Assembly: GCA_945888475.1 (NCBI GenBank)
Contig: CAMDAB010000029.1
Span: 1-32,652 of the forward strand
From: Saprospira grandis DSM 2844
GTDB taxonomy: Bacteria; Bacteroidota; Bacteroidia; Chitinophagales; Saprospiraceae
Length of the DNA stretch: 32,652 bases
Direction: 5' to 3'
Every line of letters begins with the position of its first letter. Within the stretch, counting starts at the first letter, position 1. The notes beneath the pieces are model-generated. The model saw nothing but the letters and a program-made list of their open reading frames with translations. It was not told the origin of the DNA and made no database searches. A program made the position numbers and the translations under genes. This document shows positions 7,881-18,621 of the stretch, piece by piece.

Positions 7881-10800
7881 ATGCAAGGGAAAAGTTTCGT
7901 AAGGTTTTTTACGATTGCACTGGTTTTGGTCGTGTCTTACATCTTTCTGCTGATGCTGCCGACCGCTCGCATTGAGCGACAGGCAACAGAGTACGCAGGG
8001 GCAAAAGCCGCAAACATCAAAGATCAGGAAGAAAAAGAAAGAGTTTTTGAAGAAGCTCAGGAGTATTTTTTGGACGATTCAATTGCCGATCAGCGATTCT
8101 GGTACACGGGCAATAAAAATTATGAAGAGCTCAAGAAGGCTCAATTGTCTTTAGGTCTCGACCTTAAAGGCGGTATGAGTGTAGTGCTTCAGGTCAATCT
8201 TCGTGACATGGTTATCGCCCTGGCAAAAGAAAGCACTGATTCAACTTTCAGACTGGCTATTGATAATGCCCGCAAGGCACAAAATGCTAATCAGGGTGAT
8301 TTTGTTACGCTGTTTGGGCGCGAGTTTGATAAAATAGCAAAAGGTAAGCAACTTGCTGCGTTTTTTATCTCAAGCGACAAACTTCAGGGTGTAACTGTTA
8401 ACTCAACCAATCAGCAGGTTCTTGCAGCGATACGCAAAGAGTCTTCCTTTGCTGTTGAAAATACTTACAATCTGCTCAAAAAGCGTATTGATAAGTTTGG
8501 CGTAGTTTCTCCGACAGTAGCTTTGGACAAATCAACCGACCGTATCACTGTTGAATTGCCCGGTATTAAAAGTCCCAAACGTGCTCGTCGTCTGCTACAG
8601 GCAACAGCTAATCTTGAATTTTGGGAGTTGTACATGGCAACTGAGCTACTCATAAATCAGAGTGGAGCTGGTCCTGTATATATGTTGAATGAGGCTTTGA
8701 AAAAGAATCCTAGATACAACGGCAAAAAAGAAATAACTAAACCTGATTCAGCTGCTCAGGTTAAAATTGATTCTATTTCAAAAGATACTTCCCTGAGTCA
8801 GGTCAAGAAAGATTCTTTGATTGCTTTGCTTGATCCTTCAAAAGCAAATGATTCTACCAATATAGGTCCTCTGTTCCAAATTGCCAGCCCAGCACAGCGA
8901 ATTGATAACAAAAATAATTCGATTGTAGATCCTAAGGAGCCATTTATGATGACCGTAAAGGTAGCAGATACAGCTCAGGTAATGGCTCTACTTAAGTCAG
9001 ATGATGCAAAGAGTATTATCCCACGTGACCTTCGTTTTGTTTGGTCCGGAAAATCGAATAAAGACAAAGATTCAGGAATACGCTATTATTCTTTGCTTGC
9101 CCTCAATACAAGAGGTGCTAAGAAAGCAGCCCTTTCAGGCGAAAGAGTAACTTCAACTTCTGTTAATACAGCACAGCGTGGTGGTTTGGAGTATGCGGTA
9201 AGTGTTTCTATGGATAAGGAAGGAACTCGTTTGTGGAAAAAAATGACTGAAGAAAATGTTGGGAAAGCAGTTGCAGTTGTTTTAGATGACAAAGTTCAGT
9301 CATGGCCTGTTGTTCAAGGTGTAATTCCAAATGGTAACACCCAGATTACAGGTAATTTTACTGCTGCTGATGCCAATGAATTAGCAAACATGCTTTCTAT
9401 TGGTAAACTTCCTGCTACTACCGAAATAATTGAAGAGTCAGTTGTTGGCCCTAGTTTAGGACAGTCAACCATCAATGCAGGTCTATTCTCCTTGCTTGGA
9501 GGTTTCTTACTGGTATTGGTGTTTATGCTTGTTTATTACTCTTTCAGCGGTTTAATTGCAGTTGCAACTTTATTCCTGAATATCTTTTTCATTTTCGGAT
9601 GTCTTGCCTCTTTTGGAACTGTTCTTACCTTACCCGGTATTGCCGGTATTGTTTTGACAATTGGTATGGCGGTTGATGCGAATGTAATTATCTTTGAACG
9701 TATCAGAGAGGAGTTGCGCAAACCTGATGCAGTCTGGAAAAATGCAGTCGCCGAAGGTTTCAGGAATTCATATTCTTCAATTATAGATGCTAACGTTACG
9801 ACCCTTGTTACGGCAATTATCCTGTTTATTTACGGTTTAGGCCCTATCAAAGGTTTTGCTACAGTTTTGGCTATTGGTGTTGTATCATCGGTATTTACAG
9901 CGGTATTGGTTGGCCGTCTGTTTTTTGAATACTTTATCACAAACAACAAGCCTATAGCTATTTGGACAGGTGCTACTAAAAACGTCCTTGCAAGTCCAAA
10001 AATAGATTTTATGAAGATGAGAAAGGTTTCTTATCTCGTTTCTGGTGTACTTTTGGTTGCAGGTCTTGTGTCAATCTTTACACGTGGTTTTGAATTGGGT
10101 GTAGATTTCCAGGGTGGCCGTTCATACATAGTTGAGTTTCCAAAAGATGTGAATATTTCAGACTTGAAAAAAGATCTGACAGCATCACTCGATGGTTACT
10201 CAAGCTCTAGTATCAAAAACTTTGGCGCAGCCAATCAGGTTAAAATCACTACCAGTTATTTACAGGATAGTGAAAAAGAACCTGCTCTGGTTGACTCTAT
10301 AGTGCTTACTAAAGTAACTGCTGCCAGTAAAAAATATGCTGGAAAAGCTGAAATTGCTGATTCTGTTTTTGCTGCGGGTAAACCGGATGCGGCCAAAGCA
10401 GGATTGTATTTGTTGGCATCGAGCAAAGTAGGCCCTACAATTGCCGACGATATTCGTCAGTCTGCCTTCCTTGCATCAATTCTCGCACTTGCATTTATAT
10501 TTTTCTATATTTTAATACGTTTCCGCAAATGGCAGTTCTCACTGGGTGCGATTATAGCTTTGTTTCATGACGTATTGATTGTTGCAGGTTTGTTCTCACT
10601 TTTGAGAGGATTTACGACCTTCTCTCTTGAAGTGGATCAGCATTTTGTTGCGGCAATTCTTACCATTATTGGTTACTCCATCAATGACACGGTAATTGTA
10701 TTCGACCGTATTCGTGAGGAAGCTACGCTAGCCCCTGGCGATAAATTAAAAGTTATTATAAACCGTTCTATCAATAGCACACTTAGTCGTACCTCATTTA

Positions 10801-11036
10801 CTTCATTGACTACCTGGATTGTAGTTGTAATGCTCTTCTTATTCGGTGGAGATGGTGTTGCAGGTTTTGCCTTTGCGCTCTTTGTTGGAATCTTTGTTGG
10901 TACTTATTCCTCAATCTTTATTGCAGCGCCTATTTTAGCTGACACTTCTAAAGATACCAGTGCTTTCGCACTCAAAGAGGATGAAGAAGATTTCAGAGGT
11001 GAAGATATTGCTGCAACTACTGAACCTGTAAAATAA
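7881..11036 (+). CDS. secDF: Fused protein translocase subunit SecDF
   Basis: A single 1051-residue chain joins SecD and SecF, the proton-driven accessory subunits that pull preproteins out of the SecYEG channel. The fusion is normal in Bacteroidota. The SecD half begins with one membrane segment (residues about 8-26), then LGLDLKGGMSVVLQV, a large periplasmic region with the P1 base motif, and five membrane segments ending near the FITNNKP linker. The SecF half follows with one segment, GFELGVDFQGGRSYIVEF, a small periplasmic domain, and five segments including SINDTVIVFDRIRE. The SecD counterpart is GMAVDANVIIFERIREE. The periplasmic part of SecD has an extra low-complexity Lys/Ser/Asp stretch (about residues 270-325). 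The C-terminus is acidic. It has its own promoter and terminator. Confidence 0.97.
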   Translation: MQGKSFVRFFTIALVLVVSYIFLLMLPTARIERQATEYAGAKAANIKDQEEKERVFEEAQEYFLDDSIADQRFWYTGNKNYEELKKAQLSLGLDLKGGMSVVLQVNLRDMVIALAKESTDSTFRLAIDNARKAQNANQGDFVTLFGREFDKIAKGKQLAAFFISSDKLQGVTVNSTNQQVLAAIRKESSFAVENTYNLLKKRIDKFGVVSPTVALDKSTDRITVELPGIKSPKRARRLLQATANLEFWELYMATELLINQSGAGPVYMLNEALKKNPRYNGKKEITKPDSAAQVKIDSISKDTSLSQVKKDSLIALLDPSKANDSTNIGPLFQIASPAQRIDNKNNSIVDPKEPFMMTVKVADTAQVMALLKSDDAKSIIPRDLRFVWSGKSNKDKDSGIRYYSLLALNTRGAKKAALSGERVTSTSVNTAQRGGLEYAVSVSMDKEGTRLWKKMTEENVGKAVAVVLDDKVQSWPVVQGVIPNGNTQITGNFTAADANELANMLSIGKLPATTEIIEESVVGPSLGQSTINAGLFSLLGGFLLVLVFMLVYYSFSGLIAVATLFLNIFFIFGCLASFGTVLTLPGIAGIVLTIGMAVDANVIIFERIREELRKPDAVWKNAVAEGFRNSYSSIIDANVTTLVTAIILFIYGLGPIKGFATVLAIGVVSSVFTAVLVGRLFFEYFITNNKPIAIWTGATKNVLASPKIDFMKMRKVSYLVSGVLLVAGLVSIFTRGFELGVDFQGGRSYIVEFPKDVNISDLKKDLTASLDGYSSSSIKNFGAANQVKITTSYLQDSEKEPALVDSIVLTKVTAASKKYAGKAEIADSVFAAGKPDAAKAGLYLLASSKVGPTIADDIRQSAFLASILALAFIFFYILIRFRKWQFSLGAIIALFHDVLIVAGLFSLLRGFTTFSLEVDQHFVAAILTIIGYSINDTVIVFDRIREEATLAPGDKLKVIINRSINSTLSRTSFTSLTTWIVVVMLFLFGGDGVAGFAFALFVGIFVGTYSSIFIAAPILADTSKDTSAFALKEDEEDFRGEDIAATTEPVK

Positions 11037-11059
11037 GCAACTAAGTTTCGATGATACAT

Positions 11060-11092
11060 AAATGGCTGTCCTTTTGGATGGCCATTTTTTTT
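11060..11092 (+). terminator. Rho-independent terminator of secDF
   Basis: A 12-bp stem (AAATGGCTGTCC with GGATGGCCATTT, two G-T pairs) with a TTTT loop is followed by a T run. It lies about 25 bp after the secDF stop codon. Confidence 0.85.
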
Positions 11093-11196
11093 GGGTTAAA
11101 AATAGAAGGCACAAAACCCTCAATTTTTCGCTCCTGATAGTGATAGCTATTATAAAAGCTATGATGGAAGTATTCGAACAATGATATTCTTCCATT

Positions 11197-11235
11197 AAAA
11201 TGCCCCCAAAAAGTGTCTAACTTTTGGGGGCATTT
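11197..11235. terminator. Strong inverted repeat, probable bidirectional terminator
   Basis: AAATGCCCCCAAAA pairs perfectly with TTTTGGGGGCATTT around a 10-nt loop. It lies just past the stop of the minus-strand T9SS gene and would end its transcript. The sequence also resembles inverted ends or terminators I associate with Bacteroidota insertion sequences, from memory only. Confidence 0.7.
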
Positions 11236-11253
11236 CAAAATAGTTGAATTGAA

Positions 11254-13152
11254 CTATCTGCGAATCATAATTTTCTTGAGCATGCTGCTACTTTGGCCAT
11301 CGAGCCGAATATAGTAAATGCCATCTTCAAGTTGTTCCAGATCCAACTCGCTTTTTCCCTCTTGGCAGTTTTTGAAAAATACAATGGTACCAATACTGTT
11401 ATAAACAGATAAATTACCATCAGATAAGGAGTTAACATTAAATACACCTTTTCCTGGATTTGGATAAACCGAGAAAGTCTCGCTATCGTTTCCACAGTCT
11501 AAAGTCATTATCTTTGAAAGATAAAATTGATTATCGGTATCAACTTCTTTGATTCTATAATATTGGTAACCCGTTGTATTGTTGTTATCGGTAAATTCAT
11601 AATTTATGGTATGATTACTATTACCTGCTGCGTTAACCGTACCGATATTGTCAAATTCAATGCCATCGGCACTTTTCTGAATCTCGAAATGGCTGCTGTT
11701 GAGCTCACTCTCTGTTGACCATTTAAGGGTTGCTTTATTGTTTTCGCAATACAAATTTAAGTCTGTAATTTCAACAGGCAGTAAGAGCATTGAACAATCG
11801 GCACTGTTTACAGTATTGATACACAAATTAAAAGAACAGCCACAACCTGCAAAACCATCCAGTTGTATATAATATGTGCTGCCGTTCACTACGTTAAACT
11901 GTCCGCTGAAATCATTATCATTGTTCGGATTCAAAGTTACTGAACAGCCTGAAGAAGCAGTTGGACAGCCTGTATTGGCATTATAAATCGACATTTGTGT
12001 TCCATTCGGACAGGCACAGTCCTGATCCTGTAAAAAAACATAGGCAATACCGGTATATGTTGCCTGGTAATAAGACCATATATTATTTTCTGTAGTACCA
12101 GAACATAAAGTACTTGCAATGTCAACTGTAGCATTTGAGGTAGTGAGGTTATATGCAGTGCCAAAGTTCATGGGAATAGCATTCGCACAATTGTCATTCG
12201 TCGGCTGAAAAGAAGTTGCAGCGGTAAGACAGGCATAAGCAGTGCTTGCTGTACCTGTTCCCGAAGGGGTAATAAGTAAGTAGTAAGTTCTGCCGTTTGC
12301 AGTTGCAAGTGTATTTCCTGTAAGGTCACCTGCGACAACTGTTAAACAGCCTGCAGGTGTTAGTCCTGCGGTACAAAATGAATTTGCTGGAGTTCCTGTG
12401 TAAAGACTGTAATCATAACCTGCTCCCCCGTAGTTTGCCACATTAATTGAGCTTGAGGTTGCCTTAAAGCGTACCCAATAACCCTGTTGTCCAACATCTG
12501 TTCCGCCGCAACTCTGCTCTACAAAATTCAAGTATTGAATACTGGACATACTTGCTCCTCCGTCATTTCCAGTTGTGGTGTTTGTTGACAGTATATTATT
12601 CTGTTCATCATAAAATGAACCTACTAAATTATTGCAGTCGCCTGCCAAATATAAATCACGGGGATTGCTGCATATGCCTATGGGTGGAAGTGGGGATTGG
12701 GCAGCAATACAAAAAGTGCCATCTGTTGCAGCATTTCCATCGAGCATTAAAAAATAAGTACCAGGGACTAGGGATGGCGCTGCGAGTATAAGTGTGTTGT
12801 CGGCACAGGTAATTTGTGTCAGTGTACCACAACTGCCCGAGTATAGCGCCATTGAAGCTGCAGCCAATGTGCCGGCTGTAACATTAATAATCAGGCCCGT
12901 CTGACCGGCAGGGACAATGATGGAATACCATACTGATTCATTCCAGTCGGTCTGTCCTCCACTGGTAGAAAAACAGGATGGGGCCACTGAAATGCCATCG
13001 GAAACGATATTTGCACCCGTGTTTGTACCATTTACACAAACTCCGTTATAAGTTAGTGTTGTAGCCGTAACACAAGTATTGTTCACGGGAATCTGAGCGT
13101 AGCTGAGTACAGACAAAGACAACAGCGTGCTTGTAATTATATTTCTGATCAT
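11254..13152 (-). CDS. Large secreted protein with type IX secretion C-terminal sorting domain
   Basis: A 632-residue protein with an N-terminal Sec signal peptide (MIRNIITSTLLSLSVLSYAQ). The body contains repeated Cys-, Gly- and Thr-rich beta modules resembling pre-peptidase-like domains, each with a GTY-Y/F-L or TYY-I/L-L-x-G/T strand; examples lie near residues 130, 295 and 430. A fibronectin-like segment (about 465-545: LNLYCENNKATLKWSTESELNSSHFEIQKS in part) precedes the C-terminal 80 residues. Those begin FSVYPNPGKGVFNV and end GIYYIRLDGQSSSMLKKIMIRR, the classic type A T9SS sorting signal. The protein is therefore probably exported across the outer membrane and cell-surface attached or released. 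No catalytic motif is visible; adhesion or structural use is a guess. A lone TAnnTTTG match lies at 13260-13267 on the minus strand. Confidence 0.88.
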   Translation of the reverse strand: MIRNIITSTLLSLSVLSYAQIPVNNTCVTATTLTYNGVCVNGTNTGANIVSDGISVAPSCFSTSGGQTDWNESVWYSIIVPAGQTGLIINVTAGTLAAASMALYSGSCGTLTQITCADNTLILAAPSLVPGTYFLMLDGNAATDGTFCIAAQSPLPPIGICSNPRDLYLAGDCNNLVGSFYDEQNNILSTNTTTGNDGGASMSSIQYLNFVEQSCGGTDVGQQGYWVRFKATSSSINVANYGGAGYDYSLYTGTPANSFCTAGLTPAGCLTVVAGDLTGNTLATANGRTYYLLITPSGTGTASTAYACLTAATSFQPTNDNCANAIPMNFGTAYNLTTSNATVDIASTLCSGTTENNIWSYYQATYTGIAYVFLQDQDCACPNGTQMSIYNANTGCPTASSGCSVTLNPNNDNDFSGQFNVVNGSTYYIQLDGFAGCGCSFNLCINTVNSADCSMLLLPVEITDLNLYCENNKATLKWSTESELNSSHFEIQKSADGIEFDNIGTVNAAGNSNHTINYEFTDNNNTTGYQYYRIKEVDTDNQFYLSKIMTLDCGNDSETFSVYPNPGKGVFNVNSLSDGNLSVYNSIGTIVFFKNCQEGKSELDLEQLEDGIYYIRLDGQSSSMLKKIMIRR

Positions 13153-13478
13153 AATATTGGGTTTAAGGGATATTTATTAAATTTTAATTAACTGCATGAT
13201 TTTATTAAATTTTTACATGGCCGATGCCTTAGTTTAAATAAATCATTCTTTCCGCTCAACAAATTTATTGCTAACGGTCATTAGATTATCTGACTTCGGT
13301 CATTTTGCCGAAATGACAAATCTCAACCTGTTGAAGATGGTACTCTAATTGCGCATCAACTAACAGGTTATGAAACTTTATATTTATTAAAGCCTAATAA
13401 TGTTATTAATCAGTTTTGTTATCTATTTATTATGATTATATTGTTATCAATAAACTAAATCAACCTTTTATCTTTAAT
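13153..13478. other. Intergenic region between the T9SS gene and the SDR gene
   Basis: A divergent AT-rich region without a recognisable gene. It holds two inverted repeats: GTCATTT/AAATGAC with a 5-nt loop at 13299-13317, and AACCTGTT/AACAGGTT at 13325-13332 and 13362-13369. Either could be an operator for the flanking divergent genes; no regulator gene is adjacent, so this is only a suggestion. Confidence 0.5.
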
Positions 13479-14303
13479 ATGCAGTCTTATTCAATCTTGG
13501 AATCATTACTTTTCTTTAACCCCATATTTCTATTCGGTAAAGAAAAGTTGAAGCGAACTATTTCAGGCAAAACTATTTTACTAACTGGTGCCAGTTTTGG
13601 AATAGGGGAGTCACTGGCTTTATTATTGGCAGATTCTGGGGCTGAATTGATTCTTGTTGCAAGAACTGAGGAAAAACTATTGGAATTACAGTCGAAAATC
13701 AGACAAATGGGCGCTAAGGCTGAGATTTTTGCGGCAGATTTAACAAAAGATGAAGATCTTGATAAGTTGATTAGCTATCTAAGTTCATATCCTAAAGATA
13801 TTGATGTCTTTGTGAACAATGCAGGTAAGTCAATAAGACGTTCCATCTTCGATTCGCTCGATCGTTACCACGATTTTCAAAGAACCATGGCACTCAACTA
13901 TTTTACACCTGTGAAGTTGCTACTCTATCTGATTCCAAAGCTTGAAATGACAAAGGGCCAGATTATCAATGTTTCAGCGGTGAACGTACTAATGATTCCT
14001 GCACCAAAATGGGCAGCTTATCAGGCATCGAAAACAGCATTTGATCAATGGATGCGCTCAGTCGCTGCAGAATTGAGGAAAAGAAGAATTAGTACATCAA
14101 ATGTTTATCTGCCATTGGTACGCACAGGTATGATAGCCCCAACCAAAGCCTACGAAAAAATGCCGGCTATGAAACCAGCACATGTTGCAAAGATTATTGC
14201 AAGATTAATAGCTAAAAGAAAAGGAAGTTACCAGCCATGGTGGGCAATTTGGGGCAGCTTAGCATCGGTTTTATTTAGAAAAATATGGGAGCGTTTTGTT
14301 TAA
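13479..14303 (+). CDS. Short-chain dehydrogenase/reductase (classical SDR)
   Basis: I start the gene at ATG 13479 (274 residues). The upstream ATG at 13416 would add 21 residues that look like translated AT-rich spacer. The cofactor motif TGASFGIG is at residues 36-43, NNAG at 113-116, and the catalytic tetrad Asn140, Ser167, Tyr181, Lys185 (YQASK) is complete. This defines an active classical NAD(P)-dependent oxidoreductase. The C-terminal part has a hydrophobic, basic patch (WWAIWGSLASVLFRKIWERF) that may bind membrane or a lipid substrate. The AMP-ligase gene follows 24 bp downstream on the same strand, so the two probably act on the same acyl substrate, for example reducing a keto-acyl intermediate. 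Exact substrate is not readable. Confidence 0.88.
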   Translation: MQSYSILESLLFFNPIFLFGKEKLKRTISGKTILLTGASFGIGESLALLLADSGAELILVARTEEKLLELQSKIRQMGAKAEIFAADLTKDEDLDKLISYLSSYPKDIDVFVNNAGKSIRRSIFDSLDRYHDFQRTMALNYFTPVKLLLYLIPKLEMTKGQIINVSAVNVLMIPAPKWAAYQASKTAFDQWMRSVAAELRKRRISTSNVYLPLVRTGMIAPTKAYEKMPAMKPAHVAKIIARLIAKRKGSYQPWWAIWGSLASVLFRKIWERFV

Positions 14304-14327
14304 AACAACATTAAACCTTAAAATTAA

Positions 14328-15812
14328 ATGTTAATAAATAAGCTTTACAAAAAAGGTATTATTAGTCCTTCCGGAATCTTTCGACTTAGTAGCGCTATAC
14401 TTTCAGAGGGATTGAATTTGATGACCCTACTTTCCTGGGCTGCCAAAATTCGAAAAGAAAAAGCCACAATTTCTGATGAAAACCAGACCTTGAGCTATGC
14501 CGATTTGTACTGTGATTCTATGACCTTGGCAAAGCATCTGAAAAAAGATTATATACAAGGTAAGAAATCAAAAATCGCCATCATTGGCAGAAATCATTTA
14601 GATACAGTCAAAAGTATTTTCGCAGCTTCTCGGGCAGGTGCTGATGTATTTATGCTGAATGTAGAAATCCGAAAAGAACAATTCGATAAACTCTGTCAAA
14701 GATTTAAGTTTGACCTGGTGATTTTGGATGATGATTTGGAAAACCTAAGGTATGGTCTGGATATGAAAGCTTTAAATATGTCAAGCATTTCTGAATTGTC
14801 TAGAAATACTGTAAAATATAAATTGCCAAAGGCATTTGGGAGCAAATTGACTGTGCTAACAGGCGGAAGTACAGGCGATCCAAAAGCTGCATCGCGAAAG
14901 CCATCAATTTTAGCCTATTTAAATCCTTTTACAGCCTTGTTAGGAAAGGTTCAGCTCGATCGATATAAATCTGTTTACGTTGGCACACCGGTTTACCATG
15001 GTTTTGGACTAGCTACCGTTTTTGCCGGAATGACTTTGGGAGCTAATTTGTATATGCGTAAAAAGTTTAATGCTGCAGATGCCTGTAAATTGGTCGAAGA
15101 ACAAAAAATTGAAGTATTGACCTTGGTGCCGCTTATGCTGAAACGGATGATTGAATACAATTCGAACCATTTAGCTTCTGTACAGGCTTATCTTACAGGC
15201 GGTGCCCCATTAGGGCCCGATGTTATTATGCTTTCTCAGGAAAAAATTGGCGATAAACTTTTTAATCTTTATGGCACTTCCGAGGCCGGATTTTGTATTA
15301 TGGCAAGCCCTCAGGATTTACGAAGAGAACTTTGTACAATCGGTAAGCCGGTGAAAGGCGTAAAACTTTTTATTTTGGATGATGATAATAAGCCAGTTAA
15401 AGGTACCGATACCGGTAAACTATGTGTTAAAGCCGGCTGGTCGGTGAATAAATCGACATATATCGAAACTGGGGATTTAGCCTATCGCGATGAGCATGGG
15501 TTTATCTTTCTAAAAGGACGCAGCGACGATATGATCGTATCGGGAGGAGAAAATGTTTATCCACTGGAATTGGAAAATATACTTTTACAACATCCGGATA
15601 CCGAACAGGTGGCAGTTTTTGGTATTGAAGATTCGGAATTCGGTCAGCGACTTAAGGCGGTAGTTTCGACCAGAAATAATATAGCAATGGATGAAGCGGA
15701 ATTGAGCGCCTGGTTGAAACCTCGTTGCACCCGCTACCAAATGCCTAAAGTTATTGAATTTAAAAGCATTGAATTTTCAGAATTGGGCAAGATTAACAAG
15801 AAAAATCTCTGA
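14328..15812 (+). CDS. AMP-forming acyl-CoA synthetase/ligase family protein
   Basis: A 494-residue ANL-superfamily enzyme that would activate a carboxylic acid as acyl-AMP, usually then transferring it to CoA. The P-loop-like motif reads TGGSTGDPK (residues 178-186), where TSGTTGxPKG is usual. The aromatic/adenine motif LYGTSEAG lies near 315-322, the ribose-binding YIETGDLAYRDEHGF near 378-392, and the hinge GRSDDMIVSGGENVYPLELE follows. The C-terminal catalytic lysine is likely within ELGKINKKNL. It is slightly short but complete. It forms an operon-like pair with the SDR gene. A medium- or long-chain fatty acid substrate is inferred from family resemblance and the SDR partner only. Confidence 0.88.
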   Translation: MLINKLYKKGIISPSGIFRLSSAILSEGLNLMTLLSWAAKIRKEKATISDENQTLSYADLYCDSMTLAKHLKKDYIQGKKSKIAIIGRNHLDTVKSIFAASRAGADVFMLNVEIRKEQFDKLCQRFKFDLVILDDDLENLRYGLDMKALNMSSISELSRNTVKYKLPKAFGSKLTVLTGGSTGDPKAASRKPSILAYLNPFTALLGKVQLDRYKSVYVGTPVYHGFGLATVFAGMTLGANLYMRKKFNAADACKLVEEQKIEVLTLVPLMLKRMIEYNSNHLASVQAYLTGGAPLGPDVIMLSQEKIGDKLFNLYGTSEAGFCIMASPQDLRRELCTIGKPVKGVKLFILDDDNKPVKGTDTGKLCVKAGWSVNKSTYIETGDLAYRDEHGFIFLKGRSDDMIVSGGENVYPLELENILLQHPDTEQVAVFGIEDSEFGQRLKAVVSTRNNIAMDEAELSAWLKPRCTRYQMPKVIEFKSIEFSELGKINKKNL

Positions 15813-15886
15813 AATTTTTTAGTTGATACTTTTAGTGCTTTTTACTTTAAATTTTTGTGAAATAAGTTTTGAAAAAATCCCTTTAA

Positions 15887-17908
<2,022 letters not shown>

Positions 17909-17927
17909 TCAGATATAAAAAATCAAT

Positions 17928-17956
17928 GCCCGATGAGTTTTCGTCGGGCTTTTTTA
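17928..17956 (+). terminator. Rho-independent terminator of gyrB
   Basis: GCCCGA and TCGGGC form a 6-bp stem around a 10-nt loop, followed by a run of seven T. It lies 20 bp after the gyrB stop. Confidence 0.8.
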
Positions 17957-18007
17957 ATGCCTAAGATTTTAATAGTATTAAACACAGCGTTTTTTTAATT
18001 GAATCAG

Positions 18008-18037
18008 TTTCAACTAAGACAATCTATTGGTTTTTAC
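18008..18037. repeat. Flanking direct repeat, copy 1 (copy 2 at 18503-18532)
   Basis: A segment starting TTTCAACTAAGACAAT and ending TTTTTAC recurs at 18503-18532 with about five differences. The copies bracket the tandem duplication, as though it had expanded or inserted inside a unit. Confidence 0.6.
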
Positions 18038-18074
18038 AAAGTAAAATGCCAGTTTTTTGAGTAACAAAATCTAG

Positions 18075-18092
18075 CCCCGATAGCAATCGGGG
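18075..18092. repeat. Perfect inverted repeat CCCCGAT/ATCGGGG
   Basis: Seven-base arms at 18075-18081 and 18086-18092 enclose AGCA. It could act as a weak hairpin; there is no T run, so it is unlikely to be a terminator. Confidence 0.7.
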
Positions 18093-18129
18093 TCAGTATT
18101 GTCGATTAAATCCGCGTTTGAAAGCAATT

Positions 18130-18306
18130 CAATATCGAATGTTTTGGCAATGATGTGTACGACCACCTAAGGGGGTCGGGTTACAGTCACTTATTGTGTC
18201 TGTTACCAATATTTGACCCCGAATGGGGTCGTTCAAAATCCTTTGGATTTTTCCCCATTTCGTTGTGTTAGATTTTTAAAATGTTGATTATGATGTTTTC
18301 ATAACA
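18130..18306. repeat. Tandem repeat unit 1 (177 bp)
   Basis: It starts CAATATCGAATG and ends ATAACAC. Inside are GGGGTC (18172-18177), GACCCC (18215-18220) and GGGGTC (18225-18230), so the central GACCCC can pair with either side. AAAATCC-TTT-GGATTTT forms a further triloop hairpin at 18235-18251. The second unit follows at once. No open frame is conserved between units. Confidence 0.85.
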
Positions 18307-18480
18307 CAATATCGAATGTTTTGGCAATGATGTGTACGACACCTAAGGGGGTCGGGTTACAGTCACTATGCTGTCTGTTTCCTATTTTGACCCGAATGAG
18401 GTCGTTCAAAATCCTTTGGATTTTTCACCATTTCGTTGTGTTAGATTTTTAAAACGTTGATTAAGATGTTTTAAAAACAC
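18307..18480. repeat. Tandem repeat unit 2 (174 bp)
   Basis: Nearly the same sequence as unit 1 with small indels and scattered substitutions (over 90 percent identical by eye). The triloop hairpin and the outer hairpin are kept. The local GACCCC/GGGGTC hairpin is weakened (GACCC, then GAGGTC). Confidence 0.85.
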
Positions 18481-18548
18481 CGATTTTGCAGCTGAAGGCG
18501 GATTTCAACTTAGACAATATGCCTATTTTTACTGTTTATCTGAACATT

Positions 18549-18621
18549 AGCTTCAGAGAAGCGCAACATTCCTAGCACCAGAGGTGCGAAGAATAAAACA
18601 AGCTTCAGAGAAGCGCAACAT
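18549..18621. repeat. Short palindromic repeats with AGA loop
   Basis: A 21-bp sequence beginning AGCTTCAGAGAAGC occurs at 18549-18569 and 18601-18621. Its core GCTTC-AGA-GAAGC is a hairpin. Between the copies lies GCACC-AGA-GGTGC (18575-18587), a different stem with the same AGA loop and a similar GCG-AA tail. This looks like a family of interspersed REP-like elements. Confidence 0.7.

Noticed and set aside
10935..11238. Minus-strand frames across the secDF end and its terminator
   Set aside because: They read through the terminator hairpins and have no conserved motif.
13416..13478. Upstream ATG extending the SDR protein by 21 residues
   Set aside because: The extra residues look like translated AT-rich spacer; the ATG at 13479 fits the usual SDR N-terminus better.
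13479..15812. Olefin or beta-lactone (OleC/OleD) pathway pair
   Set aside because: The reductase is a classical SDR with YxxSK and TGASFGIG, not the extended type of OleD, and no OleA or OleB gene is adjacent.
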